A stretch of 38,148 nucleotides of DNA from an uncultured Clostridia bacterium. Lineage in GTDB: Bacteria > Bacillota > Clostridia > Christensenellales > Borkfalkiaceae. The stretch is taken from positions 1 to 38,148 of the forward strand of contig CANQBW010000012.1 of the NCBI GenBank assembly GCA_947589565.1. Direction: 5' to 3'. The first letter of the stretch is position 1. Every line of letters begins with the position of its first letter. Below, piece by piece: positions 7,340-14,475 of the stretch. The notes below the pieces were generated by a model. That model had not been told where the DNA came from and did not search any database. It worked only from the letters and a program-made list of their open reading frames with translations. Both the position numbers and the translations under genes were made by a program.

Positions 7340-7705
7340 TCACCTTTCGATCTTCAAAAAAACTTTCACGCCGTCCTCTTCGGTGTACTCCCGCCGCGCA
7401 CAGAGCGCATCGACGAGGAAGAGCCCTCTCCCGCTCTCCGCAAGGGGCTCGGCGAGGGTGCTCTTCTCGGGAGGGCGGAATCCGTCCTCGCTCTTGACGG
7501 AGAGAAGAAGCTCGTCCCCCGTAAGAGATACTTTAAAATACGCCTTTTTGCCGCCGTGCTGCAGGACGTTTGAAAGTAGCTCGTCCGCAACGAGTTTTCC
7601 CGTGAACACAAAGTCCTCGCTGAGGTGTTCCTTTAAAAGGCTCTCTTCGAGCCGATGAAGCGCCGTCCGCAGCGCGTTGAAGTCGCTGATTTCGAAGTAC
7701 ATCAT
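7340..7705 (-). CDS. RsbW/SpoIIAB-type anti-sigma kinase (HATPase), operon gene 4
   Basis: A 121-residue GHKL ATPase of the anti-sigma type. The N-box reads DELLSNVLQHGG (Glu and Asn present), the G1 box region is SEDGFRPP and the G2 box is SGRGLFLVDAL, so the ATP site looks intact. Such proteins hold a SigB/SigF-type sigma factor and phosphorylate an STAS antagonist on serine. It overlaps the sigma gene by 4 bases, so the two are co-translated. Unlike the usual spoIIA or rsb order, this kinase lies downstream of the sigma gene, while a degenerate homologue lies upstream. The second frame is therefore the better candidate for the active kinase. Confidence 0.85.
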   Translation of the reverse strand: MMYFEISDFNALRTALHRLEESLLKEHLSEDFVFTGKLVADELLSNVLQHGGKKAYFKVSLTGDELLLSVKSEDGFRPPEKSTLAEPLAESGRGLFLVDALCARREYTEEDGVKVFLKIER

Positions 7706-8439
7706 TCCGCCAGACTCTCTTTGAGGGAAGACCGTAATTTTTCGAGGATCTTCCGCTCCATGCGGGAAATATACATCTGGGAGACGTGCATGTGCTTCGC
7801 CGTCTCGCTCTGCGAGAGCTCCTTCCCGAAGCGGAAGAAGACGAGCGTCTGCTCCTCCTTGCTCAGTTCTTTTAAGGCGGAGCGCACGGCATCGCGCTGT
7901 TCGAGCTGTTCGAAGGCGTCATTCTTGTCGGGAAGAAGATCCAAAAAGGTATTTTCACCCTCCTCGTCCTCCTCGCTTGAGACGGCTCTGTCCAGCGAGA
8001 GGGGAGCCGAGCTCTCCATCGCGGTGACGATCTCTTCCTCGGAGATCTGAAGAAGCTCCGAGAGCTCTCTGACGGAGGGATTTCTCCCTTCGCGGGCGGA
8101 GAACTCGTCGGAGGCGCGTTTGATATTCGCCTTGAGTTCGCTCACGCGGCGGGGCAGATGAATGAGGCGGGAGCGGTCGCGGAAGTAGTTTTTGATCTCT
8201 CCCGTGATGGTCGGGGTGATGAAGGTGCTGAATTTGACTCCCTTCGACAGGTCGAATCGGTCGATCCCCTTGATGAGCGCGAGGGAAGCGACGGAGAGAA
8301 GATCGTCGTACTCCACGCCGCGCCCGACGAACTTTTTGACGAGCATTTCGGCGATGTAGAAGTATTTTTCGACGATCTGATTCCGCGCCTCAATACTTTT
8401 CTCGCGGAAGTATTGCTCGAAGAGCTCCTTCTCTTCCAT
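7702..8439 (-). CDS. SigB/SigF/SigG-family RNA polymerase sigma factor
   Basis: A 245-residue group 3 sigma factor. Region 2 (about residues 20-95) contains VEYDDLLSVASLALIKGIDRF and FSTFITPTITGEIKNYFRD. Region 3 (about 105-165) begins LPRRVSELKANIKRA. Region 4 (about 185-240) contains LSKEEQTLVFFRF and the HTH SQSETAKHMHVSQMYISRMERKIL. The motif 'TPTI.GEIK.YFRD' is shared by SigB and SigF. The genes alone do not decide between forespore SigF and stress SigB. SpoIIE 13 kb away shows that the genome sporulates, but gene order differs from a standard spoIIA operon. The start overlaps the upstream gene by one base. Confidence 0.92.
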   Translation of the reverse strand: MEEKELFEQYFREKSIEARNQIVEKYFYIAEMLVKKFVGRGVEYDDLLSVASLALIKGIDRFDLSKGVKFSTFITPTITGEIKNYFRDRSRLIHLPRRVSELKANIKRASDEFSAREGRNPSVRELSELLQISEEEIVTAMESSAPLSLDRAVSSEEDEEGENTFLDLLPDKNDAFEQLEQRDAVRSALKELSKEEQTLVFFRFGKELSQSETAKHMHVSQMYISRMERKILEKLRSSLKESLAE

Positions 8440-8798
8440 CAGAGTTTTCCGATCCCGAAGGAGATGCGCATGTCGTGACCCTCCGAGAAGATTTGAAGGT
8501 TCTCGACGAGTGCGCTCAAAAGCGCGACGGAAATTTCCTCTTCGGGAACTTCCTCGCGCGCGACAGAGACGTCCTCCGATTCGAAGGAGATTTTCAAATT
8601 ATCCTCTTGTTCGAAGAGGACGCGCACATTCTTTCCCCCGCGGCGGGAGAGGAGAAGGAGACTCTCGGTGACGCAGACCTTGCAGTCCTCCGTCTCGTCG
8701 AGGTCGAAGCCGACCCGGGCGCAGATGCCCCCAGTCACGAGCCGCACCGCCGTCAGAATGCTGTTCCCGAGCGGAAATTCGAGCGACATGAGCTTCAT
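8439..8798 (-). CDS. Degenerate RsbW-like protein (pseudokinase), operon gene 2
   Basis: A 119-residue protein that aligns by eye to the N-terminal half of RsbW: VRLVTGGICARVGFDLDETEDCKVCVTESL matches the RsbW pattern of IRLT.SG.ASR.GY...EIEDLK.AVSEA. After that the family's N-box (TNA..HAY) is replaced by LLLLSRRGG, and no G1 or G2 glycine boxes are visible. ATP binding is therefore unlikely. It may still bind the sigma factor or the STAS protein and act as an adaptor. It overlaps the STAS gene upstream (4 bases) and the sigma gene downstream (1 base). Confidence 0.75.
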   Translation of the reverse strand: MKLMSLEFPLGNSILTAVRLVTGGICARVGFDLDETEDCKVCVTESLLLLSRRGGKNVRVLFEQEDNLKISFESEDVSVAREEVPEEEISVALLSALVENLQIFSEGHDMRISFGIGKL

Positions 8799-9100
8799 GA
8801 TCGTATCTCCATCAAACTGTCGAGCGCACAGATCACAAAGAGCTTTTTGATGCGAGGCTGCGTCTTCACAAGCCTTAAGGTGTGCCCGTTCTTTTGCACG
8901 AATTTTAAAATTTTGACGAACGTGCCGAGCGTCGTCGAGTCGATGAATTGCAGATTTTCGCAGTCGAAGGTGATGTCCCCCTGCTTTTCGGCATAGGCAT
9001 TGAGCACTTCCGCCTCGAACTCTTCTGCGTTCTTGGAGTCGATCTCTCCCGACAGCTCGATCTCGAGCGCGGGCGAATTTTTCACGGTAACTTCCTGCAT
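8795..9100 (-). CDS. STAS anti-anti-sigma factor (RsbV/SpoIIAA-like), operon gene 1
   Basis: A 101-residue single STAS domain. The phosphorylation motif FIDSTTLG places the target serine at residue 55, close to Ser58 of SpoIIAA and Ser56 of RsbV of Bacillus. When unphosphorylated such a protein binds the kinase and frees the sigma factor. It is the first gene of a four-gene overlapping operon (STAS, RsbW-like, sigma, RsbW-like). AAGGAG lies 5 bases before ATG 9100; longer in-frame starts lie inside repeat DNA and are rejected. SpoIIE, encoded at 21389-23674, is the type of PP2C phosphatase that would reactivate it. Confidence 0.9.
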   Translation of the reverse strand: MQEVTVKNSPALEIELSGEIDSKNAEEFEAEVLNAYAEKQGDITFDCENLQFIDSTTLGTFVKILKFVQKNGHTLRLVKTQPRIKKLFVICALDSLMEIRS

Positions 9101-9182
9101 GGTTCTCCTTCGAAAAACATTCTTTTTTTTGATATAACCCGAAAATATCCTTTTCAAACGCGGTCGTGTGCCGATGTCATTC

Positions 9183-9381
9183 CCGTTCTTTTTGTCATTC
9201 TGAGTGGAGCGTAGCGGCGTAGCCTGTTCCTTTCTGTCATTCTGAGCAGGCACCCGAAGGGTGCCGTCGTCGAAGAATCCCCTAAGCAAGCGACGGGACG
9301 TTCCTAAATTCGCAATCCAACATTCTATCGACCGGGGGGATTCCTCGATTCCGCTATGCTCCACTCGGAATGACAGAAAGG
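9183..9381. repeat. T-type dispersed repeats with internal hairpin
   Basis: Three linked blocks: TGTCATTCTGAGTGGAGCG, then TGTCATTCTGAGCAGGCACC around the hairpin GGCACCC-GAA-GGGTGCC and GTCGTCGAAGAATCCCC, then GATTCCTCGATTCCGC...CTCGGAATGACA in the opposite orientation. The block from CCTAAGCAAGCGACGGGACG to the CTATCGACCGG segment recurs at 19050, 23990 and 33085. No gene is seen. Confidence 0.8.
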
Positions 9382-9383
9382 AT

Positions 9384-10187
9384 CTAACCCGAATTTTTTG
9401 CGGGCGGGATCAGCGATTTCACCGAGGGGAGCACGAGGTCTGGCTTGTCGGGAAATTTCGAGAGGGACAGAAGATTGCTCTCCCCCGAAAGCACGAGCAC
9501 GCTTGACATCTTGTTGCGGTTTGCGAAGCGGATGTCCGTGTAGAGTCTGTCTCCCACCATGCAGACCTCGTCGCTTCTTAAATTCAGATGCGAGAGCACT
9601 CCCTTCGCCATATCGGGAAAGGGTTTTCCGATGACGCGGTCCGGAAGTCTTCCCGCCGAGCGCTCGAAGAGCTTTAAAAAGGACCCGACGTCCGGCTTAA
9701 AGCCCGTCTCGGTGGGGCAGACGTCGTCGGGATGGGTCGCAAGATAGACGATCCCGCGCCTTAAGAGCGCGTCGAGCTTTTCGATCTTTGCAAATGTGAG
9801 CTCCGTATCATATGCAAGCACCGCCACATCGGGGTCCTCTTCGCCCACATGCACGCCCGCCGAGATAAATTCTTCCTTGACTTCCTCCGTCGCGACGAGA
9901 TAAATCTGTTTTCCGCGGAAGTGTCTCAAGAGATAATGAACGGTCGCCGTCGCGGAGGTGTAGACGAGGTCCCCGTCCTCGAAGAGCCCCATGTTCCGCA
10001 GCTTCTCCTCATAGCGGAGGGCGGTCTTTGATGAGTTGTTGGTCAGAAAGACGATTCTCTTCCCCGCACCTCGCAAAAACGCAAGCGCCTCGGGGGCGCC
10101 CTCGATAAGTCTCTCGCCGAGGTATAGCGTGCCGTCGAGATCGAATAAGTATGCCTTTGTCTTGTCGTGGAGCTCGGATATCGTCAT
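9384..10187 (-). CDS. HAD-IIA sugar-phosphate phosphatase (NagD/AraL-like)
   Basis: A 267-residue HAD-superfamily hydrolase of class IIA. Motif I is FDLDGTLY (nucleophile and acid Asp), motif II is LTNNSS, the motif III region is GKPFPDM and motif IV is MVGDRLYTDI. The C2-type cap lies between motifs II and III, and length matches NagD/AraL/phosphoglycolate-phosphatase-like enzymes. These remove phosphate from small sugar phosphates or glycerol phosphate. The start ATG overlaps the stop of the upstream gene as ATGA, so the two are translationally coupled. In Bacillus araL (this family) lies beside araM; here the upstream gene is AraM-like, which supports a shared polyol-phosphate pathway. Confidence 0.9.
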   Translation of the reverse strand: MTISELHDKTKAYLFDLDGTLYLGERLIEGAPEALAFLRGAGKRIVFLTNNSSKTALRYEEKLRNMGLFEDGDLVYTSATATVHYLLRHFRGKQIYLVATEEVKEEFISAGVHVGEEDPDVAVLAYDTELTFAKIEKLDALLRRGIVYLATHPDDVCPTETGFKPDVGSFLKLFERSAGRLPDRVIGKPFPDMAKGVLSHLNLRSDEVCMVGDRLYTDIRFANRNKMSSVLVLSGESNLLSLSKFPDKPDLVLPSVKSLIPPAKNSG

Positions 10188-11263
10188 ATACATTCCATGA
10201 GTCCGAAATCGCGGATGATCGCGGACAGCGAATAGGGACATCGTTCGGGTAAAATAGAGAGGGGCTGCAGGTTGGAAGCGGCCCTTCTCATGGGCTCGCC
10301 CGAGAGAAGAGAGACGTTTTTCACGATCTCCTCGTCGCGGCGGAGGGAGAGGAGCTGCTTTGCAAGGATCCCCCGGACCCGCTCGAGGGTGAGCGCGCGC
10401 AGCGCGTATTCCTCGGGCGTGGGAAGGGAGGGGACGGGATAGACCGTCTCCGCCTTCCTTGCACGGTCGGCGTAGTCGGGCGTGAAGTATCTGCGCGGCT
10501 TTCCCTTTTCGAAAAAGGCGGAGTAGAGGGCGGTCAGCTGGAAGAACGCCTGCCACATGGGGAACTTTTCCCCGCTCTTTTTGAGAAGGTCGGCAAGGAC
10601 GATGCCCTCTCCCGTCAGCGCCCCGCAGCTCTCCTTTTTCCGCTGCCGCGCGTTTGCAAGCACGATCTCACGAAGGGAGAGGTCGGTCGGAATTTCCGCC
10701 TCCCAAGAGGGAACTTTTCCCCCGCGGAAGAGGGCAAGAGCCTGTCCCTCGATCTCCGCAAGCCGTGCAAGAAGAGTCCTCATATACCCGTCGCACAGGG
10801 TGGGGGAGAGGAGTTCTGCGTCGAGGAGCACTTCGCAGGGGCTCAAAGTCACGAAGAGGTCCTCTCCGTTGAGCTTGACCTTGGCTCTCTTTTCGAATGC
10901 GCCGTCGAGCCCGCAGTCGACGGGGAAAAGGGTACAAGAAATGCCGCGCACTTCCGAAAAATAGCGCGCGGCGCAAAGGAGCTTTTCGCTTCCCGCCGCA
11001 ATGACGCAGGAGACGCCGTCGGGCATGGAAAAGAGGGGCAATGAGTCACCGTCGAAGACGACGGCGATCGTGCGCGGCGAAGCCGCCGCTTCATGAAATG
11101 CGGGAAGGTCTCCTTCAAAGACAAGCAGCGCTTTTGCGGAGACCGCAGAGAGTTTTTTTGCGAAAAAACTCGTCGTTGCGGCAAATTCGGGCTCGTCCTC
11201 TCTTCCGTAAAGCGTTCCCTCGTCGGGATTTGTCTTTGGCACGGAGTTTTCAGAGAGCCTCAT
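10184..11263 (-). CDS. AraM/glycerol-1-phosphate dehydrogenase-like protein, degenerate
   Basis: A 359-residue protein. The segment GISCTLFPVDCGLDGAFEK...KVKLNGEDLFVTLSPCEVLLDAELL follows the order of GIP...VPTAASMDG...V..NG...T....P..V..D...L in AraM/EgsA-type sn-glycerol-1-phosphate dehydrogenases. The NAD-site GSGT is replaced by AAGSEK, and the PTAAS substrate loop is lost (PVDCG). The C-terminal His ligands cannot be placed with confidence. It looks like a family member that has lost cofactor binding, or one that diverged to a new role. ATG 11263 is chosen because GGGAGGGG lies just upstream. It has its own promoter and is coupled to the downstream HAD phosphatase by ATGA. Confidence 0.6.
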   Translation of the reverse strand: MRLSENSVPKTNPDEGTLYGREDEPEFAATTSFFAKKLSAVSAKALLVFEGDLPAFHEAAASPRTIAVVFDGDSLPLFSMPDGVSCVIAAGSEKLLCAARYFSEVRGISCTLFPVDCGLDGAFEKRAKVKLNGEDLFVTLSPCEVLLDAELLSPTLCDGYMRTLLARLAEIEGQALALFRGGKVPSWEAEIPTDLSLREIVLANARQRKKESCGALTGEGIVLADLLKKSGEKFPMWQAFFQLTALYSAFFEKGKPRRYFTPDYADRARKAETVYPVPSLPTPEEYALRALTLERVRGILAKQLLSLRRDEEIVKNVSLLSGEPMRRAASNLQPLSILPERCPYSLSAIIRDFGLMECI

Positions 11264-11300
11264 GGTCCCCTCCCGTGTTAGATTGTCAAGTGATATTGAT

Positions 11301-11329
11301 ATTGTAACTTTTTTTCCGAAAAAAGTCAA
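11301..11329 (-). promoter_or_regulatory. Promoter of the AraM-like/AraL-like pair
   Basis: Minus strand TTGACT (11329-11324), 17-bp spacer, TACAAT (11306-11301). The spacer holds TTTTTTCGGAAAAAAA, an A/T dyad that could also terminate transcription from the ABC gene upstream. Confidence 0.7.
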
Positions 11330-11340
11330 GCAAAGAGGGG

Positions 11341-12588
11341 TTATTTCCGCTTTTCTTTTTCGGGAATGCGTTCGTTCTTCGCAGCCTTGGGCACGAACGC
11401 CGCGCCCGCCGCAAACTCTTCCATGACCTTGTAGTTTTCGTCGCGGCTCAAAAGAGTCGCCTCGGTATAGCTGTCGAAGAGGTGGAAGCGCGAAGCGTCC
11501 GCCTTGATGTGCAGGCACTCTCCCGCGTCGAGATCGACGCGCTTTTTTACTTTGAGCACGAGCTGGGTGACTCCCCCCACGACGGAGGAGCCCTTTTCGC
11601 TCCGGTTGAGGTCGCAGTAGAAGAGGGTCTCGGAGCCGAGCGATTCGGCGGCTTCGAGGGTCGCTTTAAGCTCTTCCTCCTCCTCTCCCTCCGCAAGGGA
11701 GAGGTCCTCGGGACGAATGCCGAAGATCACCCGCTTTCCCGTGTTGATGTATTCGTCGATGCTCTTGAAACGGTTCAAAATGACGGGCGGAAGTTCGAGC
11801 CTGCACTCTCCGAAGCAGACATAGACTTTGGAGCCCTCCTTAGCGATGGTCGAGTCGAAAAAGAGATTGATGGAGGGGGCGCCGAAATATTCCGCAACAT
11901 AGCGGTTGAGGGGATAGTCGTACAGATTCTGGGGAAGGTCGACCTGCTGCAGTTCCCCGCCGCGAATGACCGCAATGCGGGTCGCAAGGGAGAGCGCTTC
12001 GGCGGGATCGTCCGTCGCATAGAGGAAGGTCGACTGAAGGCGGGTATGGAGCTTTACAAGCTCGCTGCGCATCTGAAGACGGAGTTTCGGATCGAGGCTC
12101 TTGAGCGGCTCGTCGAAGAGGACGGCTTTCGGCTCCCGGACGATGATGCGACCGAGCGCAATGCGCAGCCTCTGGAGAGTGCTGAGTCCCTTTGGTTTGC
12201 GGCCGAGATGTTCGGTGAGCCCCAAAATTTCCGCGACCGTCTTGACCTTGAGGTCAATGAGTTCCTTGGGGAATTTGCGGTGTTTGAGTCCGAAGGCGAG
12301 ATTGTCATAGACGGAAAGATGGGGATAGAGGGTGTAGTCGGAGAAGACGATGGCAACGTCCCTCTCCTTGGCGGAGAGATCGTTGACGAGCTTGTCCGCG
12401 ATCCTGATTTCGCCCCCCGTGATATTCTCGAGTCCCGCCGTCATGCGCAGGAGCGTGGATTTTCCGCTGCCCTCCGAGCCCGCAATGACGAGAAATTCTC
12501 CCTTTTCGACGTCGAGCGTGAAATCATCAACGGCTCTGCAACCGCCGGGATAAGTTTTTCCGATGTTTTTGAATGTAAGATTTGCCAT
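11341..12588 (-). CDS. MalK/MsmX-like sugar ABC transporter ATPase with altered catalytic motifs
   Basis: A 415-residue ABC ATPase with a C-terminal regulatory TOBE-type region (about 240-375), as in MalK, UgpC and MsmX. Walker A is GSEGSGKST (37-45) and Walker B is AVLFDEP (155-161). Other conserved positions differ: the Q-loop Gln is Ser83 (VFSDYTLYPH in place of VFQNYALYPH), the LSGGQ signature is LSTLQ (135-139) and the H-loop His is Asp193 (YATDDPAEA in place of YVTHDQ.EA). No permease or binding-protein gene is adjacent. MsmX-type ATPases can serve several distant sugar importers, but here hydrolysis should be impaired. AAGGAAG precedes ATG 12588. About 30 residues of basic tail follow the TOBE region. 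Confidence 0.88.
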   Translation of the reverse strand: MANLTFKNIGKTYPGGCRAVDDFTLDVEKGEFLVIAGSEGSGKSTLLRMTAGLENITGGEIRIADKLVNDLSAKERDVAIVFSDYTLYPHLSVYDNLAFGLKHRKFPKELIDLKVKTVAEILGLTEHLGRKPKGLSTLQRLRIALGRIIVREPKAVLFDEPLKSLDPKLRLQMRSELVKLHTRLQSTFLYATDDPAEALSLATRIAVIRGGELQQVDLPQNLYDYPLNRYVAEYFGAPSINLFFDSTIAKEGSKVYVCFGECRLELPPVILNRFKSIDEYINTGKRVIFGIRPEDLSLAEGEEEEELKATLEAAESLGSETLFYCDLNRSEKGSSVVGGVTQLVLKVKKRVDLDAGECLHIKADASRFHLFDSYTEATLLSRDENYKVMEEFAAGAAFVPKAAKNERIPEKEKRK

Positions 12589-12618
12589 AACTTCCTTGCG
12601 CCTTTGGTCCTTTATATG

Positions 12619-12647
12619 ATTTTACAACAAAATCACAAAAAATGCAA
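12619..12647 (-). promoter_or_regulatory. Promoter of the ABC ATPase gene
   Basis: Minus strand TTGCAT (12647-12642), 17-bp spacer, TAAAAT (12624-12619), about 30 bases before the start codon. Confidence 0.6.
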
Positions 12648-12665
12648 CAAAAATAACAAAATAAA

Positions 12666-14081
12666 TCAGACTGCAGGTGAAATTGCGGCATTTTCTTCCG
12701 CCGGCGCTTCCATTTTCGCATTTTTCATGAGTTTTTTATACAGGATCAGGAACAGCAGCCCCTGCACAATGATGCAGGCGATCCAGGAAATGGGGTAGGA
12801 GAGGTAGAGCATCCAAAGCTCATGATACTGCGGCACGCGGAAGATCGTAAAGATCCACAAGATCCGGATCCCGCAGACGCAGACGAGGGTGATGATCATG
12901 GACAGCGTCGAATATCCCATGCCGCGGAGCATTCCGCTGAAGACGTCCATGATGCCGCAGGTGAAGTAGGTCATGACGATGTATTCGAGCCGCATGACGC
13001 CGATCTCGATCGCCGCCGTGTCGTTTCCGCAGTAGATTTTTACGAGCGGATTTGCAAGAATGAGCGCGATCCCGCCGATCCCAAGTCCCAGCACCGTGAC
13101 GCAGGCGAGACAGAGCAGCGTAATTTTCTTGAGCCGCCCGTACTTCTTCGCGCCGATGTGCTGCCCCGTGAAGCTCATCGTGGTCTGATAGAAGGCGTCG
13201 AGCCCCGTAAAGACGAATCCCTCGATGGAGACGGCGGCGGTGTTGCCCGAGATGGCTGCTTCGCCGAAGCCGTTGATACTGCTCTGAATGATGATGTTGG
13301 AGATGGAGAAGAAGGAGCCCTGAATGCCTGCGGGAAGTCCGATCTTCACCATGGAGAAGAATTGCTTTTTATAGAACTTCATTTCGCCGTAAACGAAGCG
13401 GTGGGATTCCTTGATCCTCGACATATAGATGAGCACGAGTCCCGCCGAGATCGCCTGCGAGAGGACGGTCGCGGTCGCAACGCCGTCCACATCCATGTGG
13501 AAGCAGAGGACGAACAAGAGGTTGAAGATGACGTTGAGAATGCCCGCCGTGAAGAGGAAGAAGAGGGGCCGCTTGGTGTCTCCGACGGAGCGCAAAATCG
13601 CCGCGCCGAAGTTGTAGACCATGGAGAAGGGGATCCCCGCGCAGTAAATTTTGACGTAGAGCGCCGCCTCGTCGAGAATGCTCGCGGGGGTCTTCATCCA
13701 GGAGAGGAAGGTCTCCGCAAAGAGAATGCCGACCGCGCCGAACAATACTCCCCCGATGACGGACGTGGGTATGGCGGTGTGCACAAGCTCGTGCATACTC
13801 TTGTCGTCTTTCGAGCCGAAGTATTGCGCGGCGAGCACGCCCGCGCCGACGGAGAGCCCCATCAAGAGGTTGACGATCAGATTGATGAGCGCGTTGGACG
13901 CCCCCACCGCGGCCAGCGCGAGGGGATTTGACGACCTGTTCACGACGATGAGGTCTGCGGCGTTGAAGAGAAGCTGCAAGATCCCCGTAAAGATGATCGG
14001 CAGCGTATAGAGAATGATTTTTTTGAGGAGGGGGCCCTCCGTGAGGTCCACGGAGCCCTTCATAACTTTTTCTTTGGACAT
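12666..14081 (-). CDS. MATE-family efflux transporter
   Basis: A 471-residue, 12-helix MATE/NorM-family exporter that would use an ion gradient to remove cationic drugs or metabolites. Typical marks are the N-terminal VDLTEGPLLKKIILYTLPII, the first-bundle SNPLALAAVGASNALINL with GLSVGAGVLAAQYFG, and the second-bundle repeat beginning GEMKFYKKQFFSMVKIGLPAGIQG. The C-terminal tail after the last helix is polar (KLMKNAKMEAPAEE). AGGAAGAA precedes ATG 14081. It has its own promoter and is followed after 77 bases by the ABC ATPase gene in the same direction. It is not close enough in sequence to the second MATE (17679-19028) to be a recent duplicate. Confidence 0.95.
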   Translation of the reverse strand: MSKEKVMKGSVDLTEGPLLKKIILYTLPIIFTGILQLLFNAADLIVVNRSSNPLALAAVGASNALINLIVNLLMGLSVGAGVLAAQYFGSKDDKSMHELVHTAIPTSVIGGVLFGAVGILFAETFLSWMKTPASILDEAALYVKIYCAGIPFSMVYNFGAAILRSVGDTKRPLFFLFTAGILNVIFNLLFVLCFHMDVDGVATATVLSQAISAGLVLIYMSRIKESHRFVYGEMKFYKKQFFSMVKIGLPAGIQGSFFSISNIIIQSSINGFGEAAISGNTAAVSIEGFVFTGLDAFYQTTMSFTGQHIGAKKYGRLKKITLLCLACVTVLGLGIGGIALILANPLVKIYCGNDTAAIEIGVMRLEYIVMTYFTCGIMDVFSGMLRGMGYSTLSMIITLVCVCGIRILWIFTIFRVPQYHELWMLYLSYPISWIACIIVQGLLFLILYKKLMKNAKMEAPAEENAAISPAV

Positions 14082-14133
14082 TTCTTCCTCGATTCACAAA
14101 TAAAGCGGGATCCCTCCCGCGCACAGCCTGTCT

Positions 14134-14162
14134 ATTTTATCGCATGATCCGACGAATGTCAA
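14134..14162 (-). promoter_or_regulatory. Promoter of the first MATE gene
   Basis: Minus strand TTGACA (14162-14157), 17-bp spacer, TAAAAT (14139-14134). It is divergent from the structured-RNA promoter 57 bases away. Confidence 0.75.
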
Positions 14163-14218
14163 GCAAATTCCCCATGACCGTTCTGTGAAAGTTTTTTCTT
14201 CATATTTTGCTGAAAAAC

Positions 14219-14247
14219 TTGACTTTGAGGCTGTTTTGGGATATACT
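14219..14247 (+). promoter_or_regulatory. Promoter of structured RNA / LRR gene
   Basis: TTGACT (14219-14224), 17-bp spacer, TATACT (14242-14247). The expected start at 14253-14254 coincides with the 5' base of the RNA's closing helix. Confidence 0.75.
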
Positions 14248-14253
14248 AAGGGT

Positions 14254-14452
14254 GCCAAGCAATCATTACCTTCAAAAGGAGCGCAGATTTTCCAATTTTA
14301 TAGGAGTTTTTCCACACCCATTTCAGAATTTAGCAAAAATGCAAATTCCATTATGTGGGTGTGGAAAAATCCGTGCTTCATAATGATTGTTTGGCGACGA
14401 TCGGAGTTTGCGTTTTTCGTGCGCTGACTTCGGTCGGCGCACTTTTTTATTT
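14254..14452 (+). ncRNA. Long rod-shaped structured RNA with terminator, class unknown
   Basis: A roughly 199-base RNA predicted between a promoter and an intrinsic terminator. The closing helix pairs 14254-14268 with 14381-14395 (15 bp with one G-U). The inner helix pairs 14307-14320 with 14356-14369 (14 bp, perfect). The apical hairpin is GAATTT..GCA-AAAA-TGC..AAATTC (14326-14348). An asymmetric internal loop of 38 bases (5' side) and 11 bases (3' side) separates the two helices. The terminator (about 14419-14452) has a 10-bp stem GTGCGCTGAC around TTCG with a T-run. The LRR gene starts 23 bases later. A rod with a large asymmetric bubble recalls 6S RNA, but no sequence signature confirms it. 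The alternative is an attenuator for the LRR gene: AGCGCA near 14280 could pair with the terminator's left arm. Confidence 0.65.
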
Positions 14453-14475
14453 TTATTCATTAAGGAGAAAGTAAA

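Noticed and set aside
9119..9152. SigH-like promoter (AGGATAT ... GAAT) before the STAS-sigma operon
   Set aside because: The distance between the two elements is 22 bases, too long for known SigH promoters (about 14-15).
11482..13931. Long plus-strand open frames opposite the ABC ATPase and the first MATE gene
   Set aside because: Charged low-complexity translations with no family features; the minus-strand genes are certain.
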